Below the pieces are notes generated by a model. That model was not told the origin of the DNA and searched no databases. It saw nothing but the letters and a program-made list of their open reading frames with translations. A stretch of DNA of 64,000 nucleotides from Cryobacterium arcticum (GTDB taxonomy: Bacteria > Actinomycetota > Actinomycetes > Actinomycetales > Microbacteriaceae), in the NCBI RefSeq assembly GCF_001679725.1, contig NZ_CP016282.1, positions 1,178,001 to 1,242,000 of the forward strand. The letters are read 5' to 3'. Shown here in pieces: positions 1 to 8,512 of this stretch. A program made the position numbers and the translations under genes. The stretch's first letter is position 1; every line of letters starts with the position of its first letter.

Positions 1-1051
1 GCACCACATCGGTTGTGTAGTCGGCGAAGGTGAGGACGGCGCTGGCCACCCCGGCCTCCTCATCGAGGGCGTCGAGATAGGCGGCGATGCGCCGGTAGGA
101 GCCGACGATGTGCGGGGAGTACCAGCAGGACCCCTGCAGGAACGCGGCCCGGTCCGGGTGGTCGAAGACCACCGGCGGCACGCCACCCTCCTGTCGTTTC
201 AGGCCCACGTTCACGGCGGTTCCGGTGCGGTCGTTGCGGGCGGCCGCGGCGATGCCGGCCTGGGCGCCCAGGTCGACGCCGGCCATGTAGTGCTGTGCCT
301 CGGCCACGGCTTCCTCGTCGGTCTCGGCCATGATGATGCCCAGCAGCACGGCGCTCTCACAGTGCCGGCCGAGCCGTGCGCAGCGCTCGGCGAGTCCGGC
401 GGCGGCCTGGGCGAGTTCGTCGATGGGCCCGAGGATGAAGTTGACGTCGGCGTGGGCCGCCGCCACATCCAGGCTCGCGGGTGACTGGCCCGGCACGATC
501 ACGGTGACGCCGTGTTCGGGCGTGGGCTGCACGAGGCAGTCGTCAAGGGCGAAGAAGTCGCTCTGGTGGGTGAGCCGGCCGTGCTCCCAGAGCCCGCGCA
601 GGATGCTGATGAACTCGGCGCTGTAGGCGTACCGGTCGGTGTAGTAGTCCTCGGAGGGCCACATGCCCATTTGCTCGTATTCGTAGCGGTTCCACCCGGC
701 GACGATGTTCACGCCGAACCGGCCCGCGGAGGCGTCGTCGAGGGTGGCGCCGAGGCGGGCGACCATGGCCGGGTTCACCGAGGGCACCCCGACGGATGCC
801 CAGAGTTTGATGGTGCTGGTCGCTTCGACCAGCGCGGCCATGAGCACCGTCGACTCCACCGCGTGGTTCCAGTAGTCGGTCTCCCCGCCGAAGCCGCGGT
901 ACTTCACCATGGAGAGGGCGAAATCGTAGCCGTGCTTCTCGGCATCCACCGTGATCTGCTTGTTCAGCGCGTAGGTCGGCTGATATTGCGGAGCGTTGGT
1001 CGAGTAGATGTAGCCGTTGTTGGCCGTGGGCAGGAACACTCCGCACTTCAT
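1..1051 (-). CDS. RutA-like FMN-dependent pyrimidine oxygenase homologue (partial)
   Basis: A luciferase-like flavin monooxygenase most like RutA, the enzyme that opens the uracil ring with FMNH2 and O2. The N-terminus (MKCGVFLPTANNGYIYST, then APQYQPTYALNK and RGFGGETDYW) follows the RutA pattern closely, as do DDCLVQPTPE and the late VLTFADY segment. About 350 codons are visible and RutA is about 360-380 residues, so only the C-terminal tail is lost beyond the left edge. The ATG at 1051 lies 1 bp after the stop of the upstream monooxygenase, so it is probably translationally coupled and is the last visible gene of the 10806-to-1 operon. None of rutB to rutG is seen in the window, so uracil itself is not proven as substrate; another N-heterocycle or a related compound is possible. 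A flavin reductase, which such enzymes need, may lie further left. Confidence 0.8.
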   Translation of the reverse strand, partial: MKCGVFLPTANNGYIYSTNAPQYQPTYALNKQITVDAEKHGYDFALSMVKYRGFGGETDYWNHAVESTVLMAALVEATSTIKLWASVGVPSVNPAMVARLGATLDDASAGRFGVNIVAGWNRYEYEQMGMWPSEDYYTDRYAYSAEFISILRGLWEHGRLTHQSDFFALDDCLVQPTPEHGVTVIVPGQSPASLDVAAAHADVNFILGPIDELAQAAAGLAERCARLGRHCESAVLLGIIMAETDEEAVAEAQHYMAGVDLGAQAGIAAAARNDRTGTAVNVGLKRQEGGVPPVVFDHPDRAAFLQGSCWYSPHIVGSYRRIAAYLDALDEEAGVASAVLTFADYTTDVV

Positions 1052-1052
1052 C

Positions 1053-2387
1053 TCAGAACTCCACAAGGTGATCGCGGAGCGTCGTGCCGGAGTAGCCGTC
1101 GCGGATCAGGCCGCGGCGCCGCAGCGCCGGCGCCAAGCCGTCGGCGACCTCGGCCATGTTGCGGCGGGTGGTGGGCAGGTAGAGCAGGAAGCCGTCACCG
1201 CCGACCTCGTCCATGATCTCGCCCATCTTGGCGGCGACGGTGTCGGGGCTGCCGACGAGGCCGAGGTCGGTGATCTGGAAGGAGCTGGCGACGACGTCGC
1301 GCAGGGTCTTGCCCGCGCTGTCCTGGAAGATGGCCGCAACTGAACTGTGTTCGCCGTTCTGCCGGCTGAAGTCGATGTCGGACACCAGGGTGTCGGGATC
1401 GATGGCGCCGAAGTCGATACGGCCGCCGCTGGTGTACGACATGTTCCAGAGGTTGTACTCGATCGCGGCGTCACTCGCGCGGCCCGCGAGAGAGGCCGCG
1501 GCCAGGTCCCTGGCCTCCTGGTCGGTGGCGGCGATGACCGGGGTGACCAGGAACAGGAACTTGACCTTGTCGGGATCCCGGCCGTACGAGGCGACCCGGC
1601 GGCGCATGTCGGCGCGGTACTCCTTCATCTCCTCGACGGTCTTGCACATCGACATCATGGTGTCGTCGTAGCGGGCGGCCATGTCCCGGCCGGCCTCCGA
1701 GCCGCCGGCCGACGCCACCGGCGGGCGGCCCTGCGGACCAGGGATGGTGTTCAACGGTCCGCGGGAGGAGAAGTACTTGCCCACGAAGTCGATCGGTTCG
1801 ACCTTGGTGTGGTCGGCGTAGATGCCGCTCTCCAGGTCGGCGAGAACCGCGCCGGGTTGCCAGGAGCCCTGCAGCTGCTGCACCACGTCCACCCATTCCT
1901 GCGCCATCAGGTAACGCTCGTCGTGGTCGAAGTGCTGCGCGAAACCGTAGTTCTGCGCCACCCGGTCGGTGACGCTGGTGACGACGTTCATGCCCACCCG
2001 GCCCTCGGTGAGGTGGTCGAGGGTGGTGAACAGCCGGGCGGCCAGGTAGGGCGGGTACTGGATAACCGAGGCGGTGGGGATGATGCCGATGTGCTTGGTG
2101 CGCTGGGTCATCAGCGGTACAAGCGGCATCGGGTCGTTCTTGGGGGCCATGAATCCGCGCCGCAGGCTGGTCTCCGCCGTGCCCTTGTAGCTGTCCTCGA
2201 CCATGGCCGTGTCCTCGATGAGGATGTAGTCGAAGCCGGCCCGCTCCATCGAGGTGGCCAGGTCGACGTAGATGTCGGGCTTCATCCAGTCGGTGACGTT
2301 CGAGCCCACCCAGGGGCCGTCACCGCCCTTGGCATTCCAGGGCTGAATGCCGAAACCGTTGCCGAGAAACCAGCCGAGGTGGAACAT
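1053..2387 (-). CDS. NtaA/SnaA/DszA-family flavin-dependent monooxygenase (paralogue C)
   Basis: A 444-residue group-C flavin monooxygenase of the bacterial-luciferase fold, in the family of nitrilotriacetate, pristinamycin-IIA and dibenzothiophene-sulfone monooxygenases. These use FMNH2 supplied by a separate reductase. Family features seen are the N-terminal HLGWFLGNGFGIQPW strand, ERAGFDYILIEDT, the GRVGMNVVTS segment, and RGPLNTIPGPQGRPPVAS with AGGSEAGRD. Length is normal for the family. The start is ATG 2387 with an AAAGAGG ribosome site 6 nt upstream. It lies 49 bp after paralogue B in the same direction. The substrate cannot be read from sequence; the family acts on sulfones, aminopolycarboxylates and heterocycles. 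Confidence 0.85.
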   Translation of the reverse strand: MFHLGWFLGNGFGIQPWNAKGGDGPWVGSNVTDWMKPDIYVDLATSMERAGFDYILIEDTAMVEDSYKGTAETSLRRGFMAPKNDPMPLVPLMTQRTKHIGIIPTASVIQYPPYLAARLFTTLDHLTEGRVGMNVVTSVTDRVAQNYGFAQHFDHDERYLMAQEWVDVVQQLQGSWQPGAVLADLESGIYADHTKVEPIDFVGKYFSSRGPLNTIPGPQGRPPVASAGGSEAGRDMAARYDDTMMSMCKTVEEMKEYRADMRRRVASYGRDPDKVKFLFLVTPVIAATDQEARDLAAASLAGRASDAAIEYNLWNMSYTSGGRIDFGAIDPDTLVSDIDFSRQNGEHSSVAAIFQDSAGKTLRDVVASSFQITDLGLVGSPDTVAAKMGEIMDEVGGDGFLLYLPTTRRNMAEVADGLAPALRRRGLIRDGYSGTTLRDHLVEF

Positions 2388-2436
2388 GGGTGCCTCTTTC
2401 TGAAGGATGTCGTGGGGGAGCGGTGGGTGCAGCAGG

Positions 2437-3729
2437 TCAGCGGGCGGCGAGGCGCTCGCCGAAGGTTCCGGGGCCGTACCCGGTCTGGGCGAGGCCGCGG
2501 CGTTGCAGTTCGGGGACGAGGCCGTCGAGCACCTCGTCGAGGTAGTGCCGGCTGATCAGTCCGCCGCCGCCGTGGAAGAGCAGGAAGCCGTCGCCGCCGA
2601 CGAATTCCATGGCCTCCTCCATCTGGTCGGCCACGGTCTGCGGGGTGCCGACGAGGCGGAGCGAGGTGGACTCGCCCTTGCCGGCCATGGCCTGCCGCAG
2701 GCTCGACCCGCGGGTGGCGGCCTTCATGGCATCCAGGATGCTCTGCGCCCCGTTGGTGGTGGCATCCTCGGGGATCGGCCGGTCGAGGTCGTACTGGGCG
2801 AAGTCGATCTCCGAGACGTTGGAGAGCTGCACCAGGCGGCGCAGGAAGTTGTCGCCGTCGGCCGAGTACATCCGGGCCTCCTTGGCCTCCGCCTCGGCGA
2901 CGGTCTCGCCCAGGATCGGTGTGACCATGTAGAGCACCCGGCAGGAGTCGGGGTCGGTGCCGGCGCGCTCGAGTCGCTGGCGGATGCCGTCGCGGTACGC
3001 CTTCATGGCCGGCAGGCCGGTGGGCACCGACACGATCAGGTCGGCCCAGCGGGCTGCGAAGTCCATCCCGGCGGAGGAGCCCCCGGCCTGGCACAGCACG
3101 GGGCGGCGTTGCACCGGCGGCAGGGCGGACGGGGCCGCAGCCGCGTAGTAGTCGCCGTCGAAGGCGACCCCGTCGGCGCCGGTCCAGAACTCGTCGACCA
3201 GGCTCACGTACTCCTCGGCACGGGCGTACCGCTCGTCGTGTTCCCAGAGGGTGTCGAGCCCGACGTTCTGCGCGGCCAGGTTCTCGAACGAGGTCACGAT
3301 GTTCCAACCCGCCCGGCCGTCGCTGAGCTGGTCGAGGGTGGCCTGCAGCTGGGCGAGGCGGTGCGGCGGGTACAGGCTGGTGCTCATCGTGGTGACGATG
3401 CCGAGCCGCTCGGTGGCCTGGGAGATGGCCGCGGCCAGGGGCAGCGGGTCGTGCTTGGGCGCCTTGGTCGTGGCTTTGAATTCGGCCGTCATGCTGCTGC
3501 CGAAGTTCTCCGGAACCACGCTGGAGTCTTCCAGCATCACCAGGTCGATCGAGGCCCGCTCCAGGGCACGGGCCATGTCGACGTAGAACTCGCCGTCGGT
3601 CCAGCCGGTGGGGGTGCTGCCGGCCCACGGCCGGTTCCAGGCCGTGGGCATGTAGTTCATGAACCAGCCCAGGACCATCCGGCGACGCTCGTCGTGGCTG
3701 GTGGTCGGGGGAGTGGGCTCGGCGTTCAT
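2437..3729 (-). CDS. NtaA/SnaA/DszA-family flavin-dependent monooxygenase (paralogue B)
   Basis: A 430-residue luciferase-fold monooxygenase of the NtaA/SnaA/DszA family. The protein opens with a short polar leader and then VLGWFMNYMPTAWNRPW; other family marks are ERASIDLVMLEDSS, GRAGWNIVTSFENLAAQN and RRPVLCQAGGSSAG, and it ends with the usual LDGLVPELQRRGL. Its ATG (3727-3729) overlaps the TGA of the shortened paralogue by 4 bp (ATGA), so translation is probably coupled. It resembles its operon neighbours (paralogues A and C) in length and motifs, suggesting duplication within the cluster. Substrate unknown. Confidence 0.85.
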   Translation of the reverse strand: MNAEPTPPTTSHDERRRMVLGWFMNYMPTAWNRPWAGSTPTGWTDGEFYVDMARALERASIDLVMLEDSSVVPENFGSSMTAEFKATTKAPKHDPLPLAAAISQATERLGIVTTMSTSLYPPHRLAQLQATLDQLSDGRAGWNIVTSFENLAAQNVGLDTLWEHDERYARAEEYVSLVDEFWTGADGVAFDGDYYAAAAPSALPPVQRRPVLCQAGGSSAGMDFAARWADLIVSVPTGLPAMKAYRDGIRQRLERAGTDPDSCRVLYMVTPILGETVAEAEAKEARMYSADGDNFLRRLVQLSNVSEIDFAQYDLDRPIPEDATTNGAQSILDAMKAATRGSSLRQAMAGKGESTSLRLVGTPQTVADQMEEAMEFVGGDGFLLFHGGGGLISRHYLDEVLDGLVPELQRRGLAQTGYGPGTFGERLAAR

Positions 3730-4724
3730 GCGGGGTCCTCCGTCGTGGCCGAAGCTGTGCGTGCAGGGGCTGTGCGTGCAGGTGCTGTGCGTGCGCGGGC
3801 CGTGGTGGCCGGGGTCTGAGTGGGGTCGGCCCAGTCGAAGTCCGGAGCGGGCAGGCCCAGGCGCTCGCGCAGCAGCCCGCCGCGGCCGCGGTGCGGCAGC
3901 AGGCCCGGCAGCACCGTGTGCACGACCTGGCCGTAGAGCGCGGGGTCGTCGATGCCGGAGAACAGGTACCCGTCGGCCGTCGTCCGCGGCGGCGCGGTCG
4001 CCGCGGTACCGGTCAGTTCGAGGAGCACCGTGGCGGCGTGGAGCCTGGCCGCGGCGACATCCGCTTCAACGTTCACCACCAGCAGGTCGGCGGCGGCGCT
4101 CGCCGCGTCCGGATCCGTGGCGCCCTGCGGCCAGCGGGCCACGATGACCGGGCGGCCCTGCGGCGAGCGGGGCATGTTGAGCGGCCCGCGCACGGCAAAG
4201 AACTCCCCGCGGTGGTGCGGCACGTGCACGCGGGCCGGGTCGACGTACTGGCCGGCGTCCACGTCGGCAATGAGGGCGCCGGGCTCCCAGGAATTCCAGA
4301 GGGCGGCGGTGGCGGTGAGGTAGTCGGCCGCGGCGCGGTCGAGCTCAGCAGGGTCGGTGACGCCCGACGCGTTCCAGCGGGCGGTGTCGTCGGTGGAGGA
4401 GAAGGGGGCCGGCCCCGCGTCGACCAGCCAGCCCGCCCGGCCGCGGGTGAGCGCGTCCAGTGTGCCCAGCGCCCGGGCCGTGTGGAACGGCGGCTGCAGC
4501 CACGGCGACAGGGCGACGATCAGGCCGATCCGCGGCGCACGCCGGCTGGCGGCGCCGGCGAGCAGGATCGGGTCGGCGGCGGCCAGCGACTCGTGGGCGA
4601 GCAGCACGGCGTCGACGCCGGCGGCGTCCAGCTGGGCGATCGTGTCGAGGCGGCGGCGCAGGTCGCCGCCCGCGACGCTCCAGAACACCAGGGGCGAGGG
4701 CGTGGTGGGTTCAGCTGACGGCAT
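3726..4724 (-). CDS. Shortened luciferase-like monooxygenase paralogue
   Basis: A 332-residue protein that is recognisably a relative of the neighbouring NtaA-type monooxygenases but about 100 residues shorter. The middle of the protein keeps the family segment GQYVDPARVHVPHH followed by RGPLNMPRSPQGRPVIVA, and DALTRGRAGWLVDAG replaces the usual GRVGWNVVTS region. The N-terminal metal-free TIM-barrel start and the C-terminal quarter are divergent or trimmed, so activity is doubtful; it could be a degraded enzyme or a partner subunit. The start chosen is ATG 4724, 14 bp inside the preceding hydrolase gene; the frame stays open further upstream, but that part is a shadow of the hydrolase. The C-terminal tail carries three 15-bp in-frame repeats (3754-3798) coding for an Ala-Arg-Thr-Ala-Pro pattern. 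Confidence 0.7.
   Translation of the reverse strand: MPSAEPTTPSPLVFWSVAGGDLRRRLDTIAQLDAAGVDAVLLAHESLAAADPILLAGAASRRAPRIGLIVALSPWLQPPFHTARALGTLDALTRGRAGWLVDAGPAPFSSTDDTARWNASGVTDPAELDRAAADYLTATAALWNSWEPGALIADVDAGQYVDPARVHVPHHRGEFFAVRGPLNMPRSPQGRPVIVARWPQGATDPDAASAAADLLVVNVEADVAAARLHAATVLLELTGTAATAPPRTTADGYLFSGIDDPALYGQVVHTVLPGLLPHRGRGGLLRERLGLPAPDFDWADPTQTPATTARARTAPARTAPARTASATTEDPA
3754..3798. repeat. Three tandem 15-bp units in a coding tail
   Basis: Three consecutive copies of a 15-bp unit beginning gctgtgcgtgc lie at 3754, 3769 and 3784. The period is a multiple of three, so the reading frame of the shortened monooxygenase is kept and the tail becomes Ala/Arg/Thr/Pro-rich. Confidence 0.8.
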
Positions 4725-5586
4725 GGGAACCTCCGAAGGGGGCCGGGGAGTCGGCCGGGGCCACCCTGCGCGGCACCGACGCGACCCGCTGGAGGAACCG
4801 AGCGTAGGGACCGGAGACGAGAGCCGGCTGCTGATCAAGCAGGTACGCTCCCGCGGCGAGTTCATGGAATTCGATGTCGCTCCGCGTGGCCAGCGTCGCG
4901 GCGGCATAGGGGTGCAGCACGTCGGCCACGCCGCTGAACAGCACGGCCGGGCAGGTGGTCGACGCCAGCTGGGCGCCGAGATCGGTGCGGAACACCGTGA
5001 GGTAGGCCTCGTGCCAGCGCTCGCCGGCAGCGAGCTTGTCGACGGTTTCACGCTGGCGTAGAGCGAGGTCGGGCGGGTACGCGAGCGGGTCGCCGTCGAT
5101 GGTGGCGACCTGCCGCCAGACCGTGGCCAGGTGGCTGCCGGCCTCGTCGACGACCAGGCCGGTGACGGATGCCTCCCACTCGGCGCGCTCCGCGGCGGAG
5201 AGCACCAGCGGACCGATCATCGCCAGGCTCGACACGCGCTCCGGCGCCGCCGCGGCCACCGCGATGGCGATGGCCGCGCCGGTGTGGTGCCCGAGCAGGT
5301 GGAACGAGTCCGCGCCCAGCACATCCGCCGCCTCGAGCACGACCCGGGCCCAGTCGGCCACGTCGTACGGGCCGGCCGGCCGGTACGACATGCCGAAGCC
5401 CGGGGTGTCGAGTGCCACGAACCGGTGGGTGCGGCCCAGCTCTCCGGTGGCGAGTTCGCCGGCGAATTTCTCGAACATGACCGAGGACGCGGCGGTCTGG
5501 TGCAGCAGGAGCACCAGGGTCTCGCCCGCGCCGCACTCGCGCAGGTGGACCTGCCCGTCGGCGAGGTCGAGGTAGCCGCGGCGCAT
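4711..5586 (-). CDS. Alpha/beta-hydrolase-fold protein lacking the usual Ser and His
   Basis: A 291-residue alpha/beta-hydrolase-fold protein between two monooxygenase genes. The fold is clear (VLLLHQTAAS after strand 3, ALDTPGFGMS, then the nucleophile-elbow segment LLGHHTGAAIA, and a late GVADVLHPY). At the elbow the family's GxSxG reads G99-H-H-T-G103, so the nucleophile serine is a histidine, and the normal late catalytic histidine segment (GHF...) reads GAYLLDQQP. Known parallel: RutD, which helps the Rut pathway, also has a non-serine elbow (GHALG). It may be a lyase-like helper or a hydrolase with a different mechanism. ATG 5586 overlaps the stop of paralogue A by one base; its stop overlaps the next gene by 14 bp. 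Confidence 0.75.
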   Translation of the reverse strand: MRRGYLDLADGQVHLRECGAGETLVLLLHQTAASSVMFEKFAGELATGELGRTHRFVALDTPGFGMSYRPAGPYDVADWARVVLEAADVLGADSFHLLGHHTGAAIAIAVAAAAPERVSSLAMIGPLVLSAAERAEWEASVTGLVVDEAGSHLATVWRQVATIDGDPLAYPPDLALRQRETVDKLAAGERWHEAYLTVFRTDLGAQLASTTCPAVLFSGVADVLHPYAAATLATRSDIEFHELAAGAYLLDQQPALVSGPYARFLQRVASVPRRVAPADSPAPFGGSHAVS

Positions 5587-6896
5587 CAGCTGAACGAGTT
5601 GAGGTTGCCGAGCAGGGTGTCGTGCGCGTAGCTCGTGCGCAGCAGGCCGCGGCGCTGCAGGGCCGGGGCCACGCCATCCGTCATCTCGGCCACGTACTGC
5701 CGGCTGATCGGCTGGCCGTAGATGAGGAATCCGTCGCCGCCGACCTCCTGCATGAACTCGTCCATCTGGGCCGCGATGCCGTCGGGCGTGCCGACCATCT
5801 CGGTGGTCTGCACCCGCATGCCGCTGAAGCCCTCACGGATGGTCTTGCCGGCCAGCTGCTTGCGCCAGATCTCCAGGGTGCTCTGGTGGCCGTTCGTGGA
5901 CACGTCGTCGGGGATCGGCTGGTCGGGGTCGTACGGCGAGAAGTCGATCTCCATGGTGGCCGCGAAGTGGGTCATCTGCACCTCGAAGTTGTGCTGCTTG
6001 CGTGCGTACCAGGCAGCGTTCTTCTCCTCGGCGTCGCGGGCGGTCTCGCCCACGATCGGGTACACCACGGAGAACACCTTGATCTCGTCGGGGTCGCGGC
6101 CGATCAGCGCGGCGCGGCGGCGGATGTCGTCGCGGTATTCCTTGGCGCCGGCGGCGCCGTTGGGGATGGCAAGGATGACATCGGCGTGTTTGGCGGCGAA
6201 GTCCCGGCCGCGCGGCGAGCCGCCGGCCTGGCAGATCACCGGGCGGCCGTTCGGGCCGGCCGGGATGTTGAGCGGGCCGCGGGTCTTGTAGTACTCGCCC
6301 TCGTAGTGCACGGGCTGAACCTTCTCGAAGTCGGCGTAGTAGCCGCTCTCGGCGTCGGCGAGGATGGCGCCTTCCCCCCACGAGCCCCAGAGCGCCTTCA
6401 CCGCGGCCATGAACTCTTCGGCCATCTCGTAACGCAGGTCGTGCTCCGGCAGCTTGTCGAGGCCGAAGTTCTGGGCGGCCCGGTCTTCGCTGGAGGTGAC
6501 GACGTTCCAGCCGACCCGGCCGCCGCTGAGGTTGTTGATCGTGGCGAACTGGCGGGCCAGCTGGTACGGGTGCGAGAAGGTGCTCGATGCGGTGGCGATG
6601 ATGCCGATGTGCTTGGTGGCGCGGGCGAGCATGGCTGCAGCGACCACCGGGTCCATCTTGGGGGCGTACCGGGCGTGCTTGAGTTCGATCTCCGCGGTGC
6701 CCTGGTAGATGTCGGGCACCATGAGCGAGTCCTCGAGCATGATGAAGTCGAAACCGGCGCGTTCGAGGTTCTGCACCATGTCGACGTGGAAGTCGCCGTT
6801 GAACCAGGTGAGCGGGTCGTTACCGCGGTACGGGGTCTTCCATTCTGGGGCGGTGAGGTTGCCGAACCAGCCGAGGCGGAAGGGGTCTGCGGACAT
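5586..6896 (-). CDS. NtaA/SnaA/DszA-family flavin-dependent monooxygenase (paralogue A)
   Basis: A 436-residue luciferase-fold monooxygenase and the first enzyme gene behind the transporter genes. Family marks are FRLGWFGNLTAPEWKTPY, ERAGFDFIMLEDSLMVP, GRVGWNVVTSSEDRAAQN, GYYADFEKVQPVHYEGEYY, and RGPLNIPAGPNGRPVICQAG. It ends with the family pattern DGVAPALQRRGLLR. Length is full. ATG 6896 has AAGGAG about 9 nt upstream. It follows the ATPase gene by 56 bp. It should need FMNH2 from a reductase that is not seen in this window. Its substrate is unknown, but its place directly after an importer suggests it acts first on the imported compound. Confidence 0.85.
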   Translation of the reverse strand: MSADPFRLGWFGNLTAPEWKTPYRGNDPLTWFNGDFHVDMVQNLERAGFDFIMLEDSLMVPDIYQGTAEIELKHARYAPKMDPVVAAAMLARATKHIGIIATASSTFSHPYQLARQFATINNLSGGRVGWNVVTSSEDRAAQNFGLDKLPEHDLRYEMAEEFMAAVKALWGSWGEGAILADAESGYYADFEKVQPVHYEGEYYKTRGPLNIPAGPNGRPVICQAGGSPRGRDFAAKHADVILAIPNGAAGAKEYRDDIRRRAALIGRDPDEIKVFSVVYPIVGETARDAEEKNAAWYARKQHNFEVQMTHFAATMEIDFSPYDPDQPIPDDVSTNGHQSTLEIWRKQLAGKTIREGFSGMRVQTTEMVGTPDGIAAQMDEFMQEVGGDGFLIYGQPISRQYVAEMTDGVAPALQRRGLLRTSYAHDTLLGNLNSFS

Positions 6897-6952
6897 GGGT
6901 GTTCTCCTTGCGTATGGTGCGGGTAGACGGGGAAAGGTGTGGCGCCGGCCGG

Positions 6953-8512
6953 TCAGGCGGCGACGGAGATCTCGCTCGGTGCGGCCTCGCAGGCCTCGAG
7001 CAGGGCGTGCTCGGTGAGGCTGTCACGGCCCAGTTCGGCAATCACCTGGCCGTGGTGCAGCACGATCACCCGGTGGCAGATGGCCGCGAGCAGCTCGTGC
7101 TCACCCGAGAACACGACGACGGCGCTGCCGGCGGCGGCGGCCACCATGGCATCGTTCAGCAGGGCCTTCGCCGCGCCGGGGTCGACGCCCTGGGTGGGTT
7201 CGTCGAGCAGCAGCACCCCGGGCTCCAGCTGGAGCCACTTGGCGAAGACCACCTTCTGTTGGTTGCCGCCGCTGAACCCGGCCATGGCGTAGTCGGGCCG
7301 GTTGGGCGACACGTCGACCTGGCCCATCAGCTCGAACGCGCGTTGCTGCACGGCCTTGGTGCGGATGCCGAACAGGCCGAAGAACCGGTCGATCACGGGC
7401 AGGGTCACGTTCTCCTCCGCGGTGCCGGCGATCCAGACGCCGTCACGCAGCCGGTTGCCTGGCACGAGGGCGACGCCCGCACGGATGGCCGCGGTCGGGG
7501 AGGCGAACCGGGCCGGTGCGCCGTCGACCTCGATGCGCCCAGCGGTGGGGGAGTCTTCGCCGAAGAGCAGGAACGGCAGCTCTTCCTGGCCCATCCCGGC
7601 CAGCCCGGTGACGCCGACGACCTCGCCGGCGTGTGCGCTGAAGCTCACCTGCGACACCCGCTCGCCGCTGAGGCCGTCGACCATGAGGCGGGCGGGGCCG
7701 CCCGTGAAGGCCGGCGGGGTGGGAAAAAAGTCGTCCATCCGGCGGCCGAGCATGTGCGCGACGAGCTCGGCGCGGCTGGTCTCGCTCACCTTCACCTCGA
7801 CGATGTCCCGGCCGGCGCGCATGACCGTGGCACGGTCGCAGACCTCCATCACCTCGGAGAGCCGGTGGCTGACGAAGACCACCCCGGCGCCGAGGTCGGC
7901 GACCCGGCGCATCAGGTCGAGCAGACGCGCGGCTTCGGGCTTGGACAGGGCGGCGGTGGGTTCGTCGAGGATGAAGAGCTGCTCGGTGCTGTCACCGTCC
8001 ATCAGGCGCATGGCGCGGGCCACCGCGAGCAGTGCCCGCTCGGCCGGGCTGAGGGTGGAGACCTCGGCGTCGAGGTCGAATTCGACGCCCAGGCGGTGCA
8101 TCAGGTCGGTGTAGATGGCACGTTCCTTCTTCACGTTGACCGGGCTGAGCAGGCGGGCGCCGTAGCGGGCGTTGATGCCGAGGTTCTCCAGCACGGTCAT
8201 CGAGTCGACCAGGCCGATGTCCTGGTGGATCACGGCGATGCCGCGGGTATGCGGGTCGGTGGTGGGCATGTGCAGCGGGGAACCGAAGACCTCCACCTCG
8301 CCGGCGTCGGGGATGACGACCCCGGTCAGGCTCTTGATCAGGGTGCTCTTGCCGCAGCCGTTCTGGCCGAGCAGGGCGTGCACCTCGCCGGCACGCACCG
8401 TGAGCGACACGTCCGCCAGCGCGATGGCGCCGCCGTAGTGCTTGCTGAGGTTCCGCACGGACAGGGCGATGCGGGCATCCGTACCGGCCCGGCCGGCGGT
8501 GCGGGCGGTCAT
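6953..8512 (-). CDS. CUT2-type ABC importer ATPase with two nucleotide-binding domains
   Basis: A 519-residue double ABC ATPase of the RbsA/MglA type, the energy subunit of a CUT2 importer. Domain 1 has a full Walker A (GQNGCGKST), the signature LSPAERALLAVAR and Walker B LFILDEPTAAL. Domain 2 has the degenerate Walker A typical of these proteins (GLAGMGQEELPF) with a good signature (FSGGNQQKVVFAKW) and Walker B LLLDEPTQGVDPG. Length matches RbsA (about 500). Its ATG overlaps the permease stop by 4 bp. The usual CUT2 substrates are pentoses, autoinducer-2 and nucleosides, but the neighbouring genes are monooxygenases rather than sugar kinases or isomerases, so a non-sugar substrate is likely. 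Confidence 0.9.
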   Translation of the reverse strand: MTARTAGRAGTDARIALSVRNLSKHYGGAIALADVSLTVRAGEVHALLGQNGCGKSTLIKSLTGVVIPDAGEVEVFGSPLHMPTTDPHTRGIAVIHQDIGLVDSMTVLENLGINARYGARLLSPVNVKKERAIYTDLMHRLGVEFDLDAEVSTLSPAERALLAVARAMRLMDGDSTEQLFILDEPTAALSKPEAARLLDLMRRVADLGAGVVFVSHRLSEVMEVCDRATVMRAGRDIVEVKVSETSRAELVAHMLGRRMDDFFPTPPAFTGGPARLMVDGLSGERVSQVSFSAHAGEVVGVTGLAGMGQEELPFLLFGEDSPTAGRIEVDGAPARFASPTAAIRAGVALVPGNRLRDGVWIAGTAEENVTLPVIDRFFGLFGIRTKAVQQRAFELMGQVDVSPNRPDYAMAGFSGGNQQKVVFAKWLQLEPGVLLLDEPTQGVDPGAAKALLNDAMVAAAAGSAVVVFSGEHELLAAICHRVIVLHHGQVIAELGRDSLTEHALLEACEAAPSEISVAA

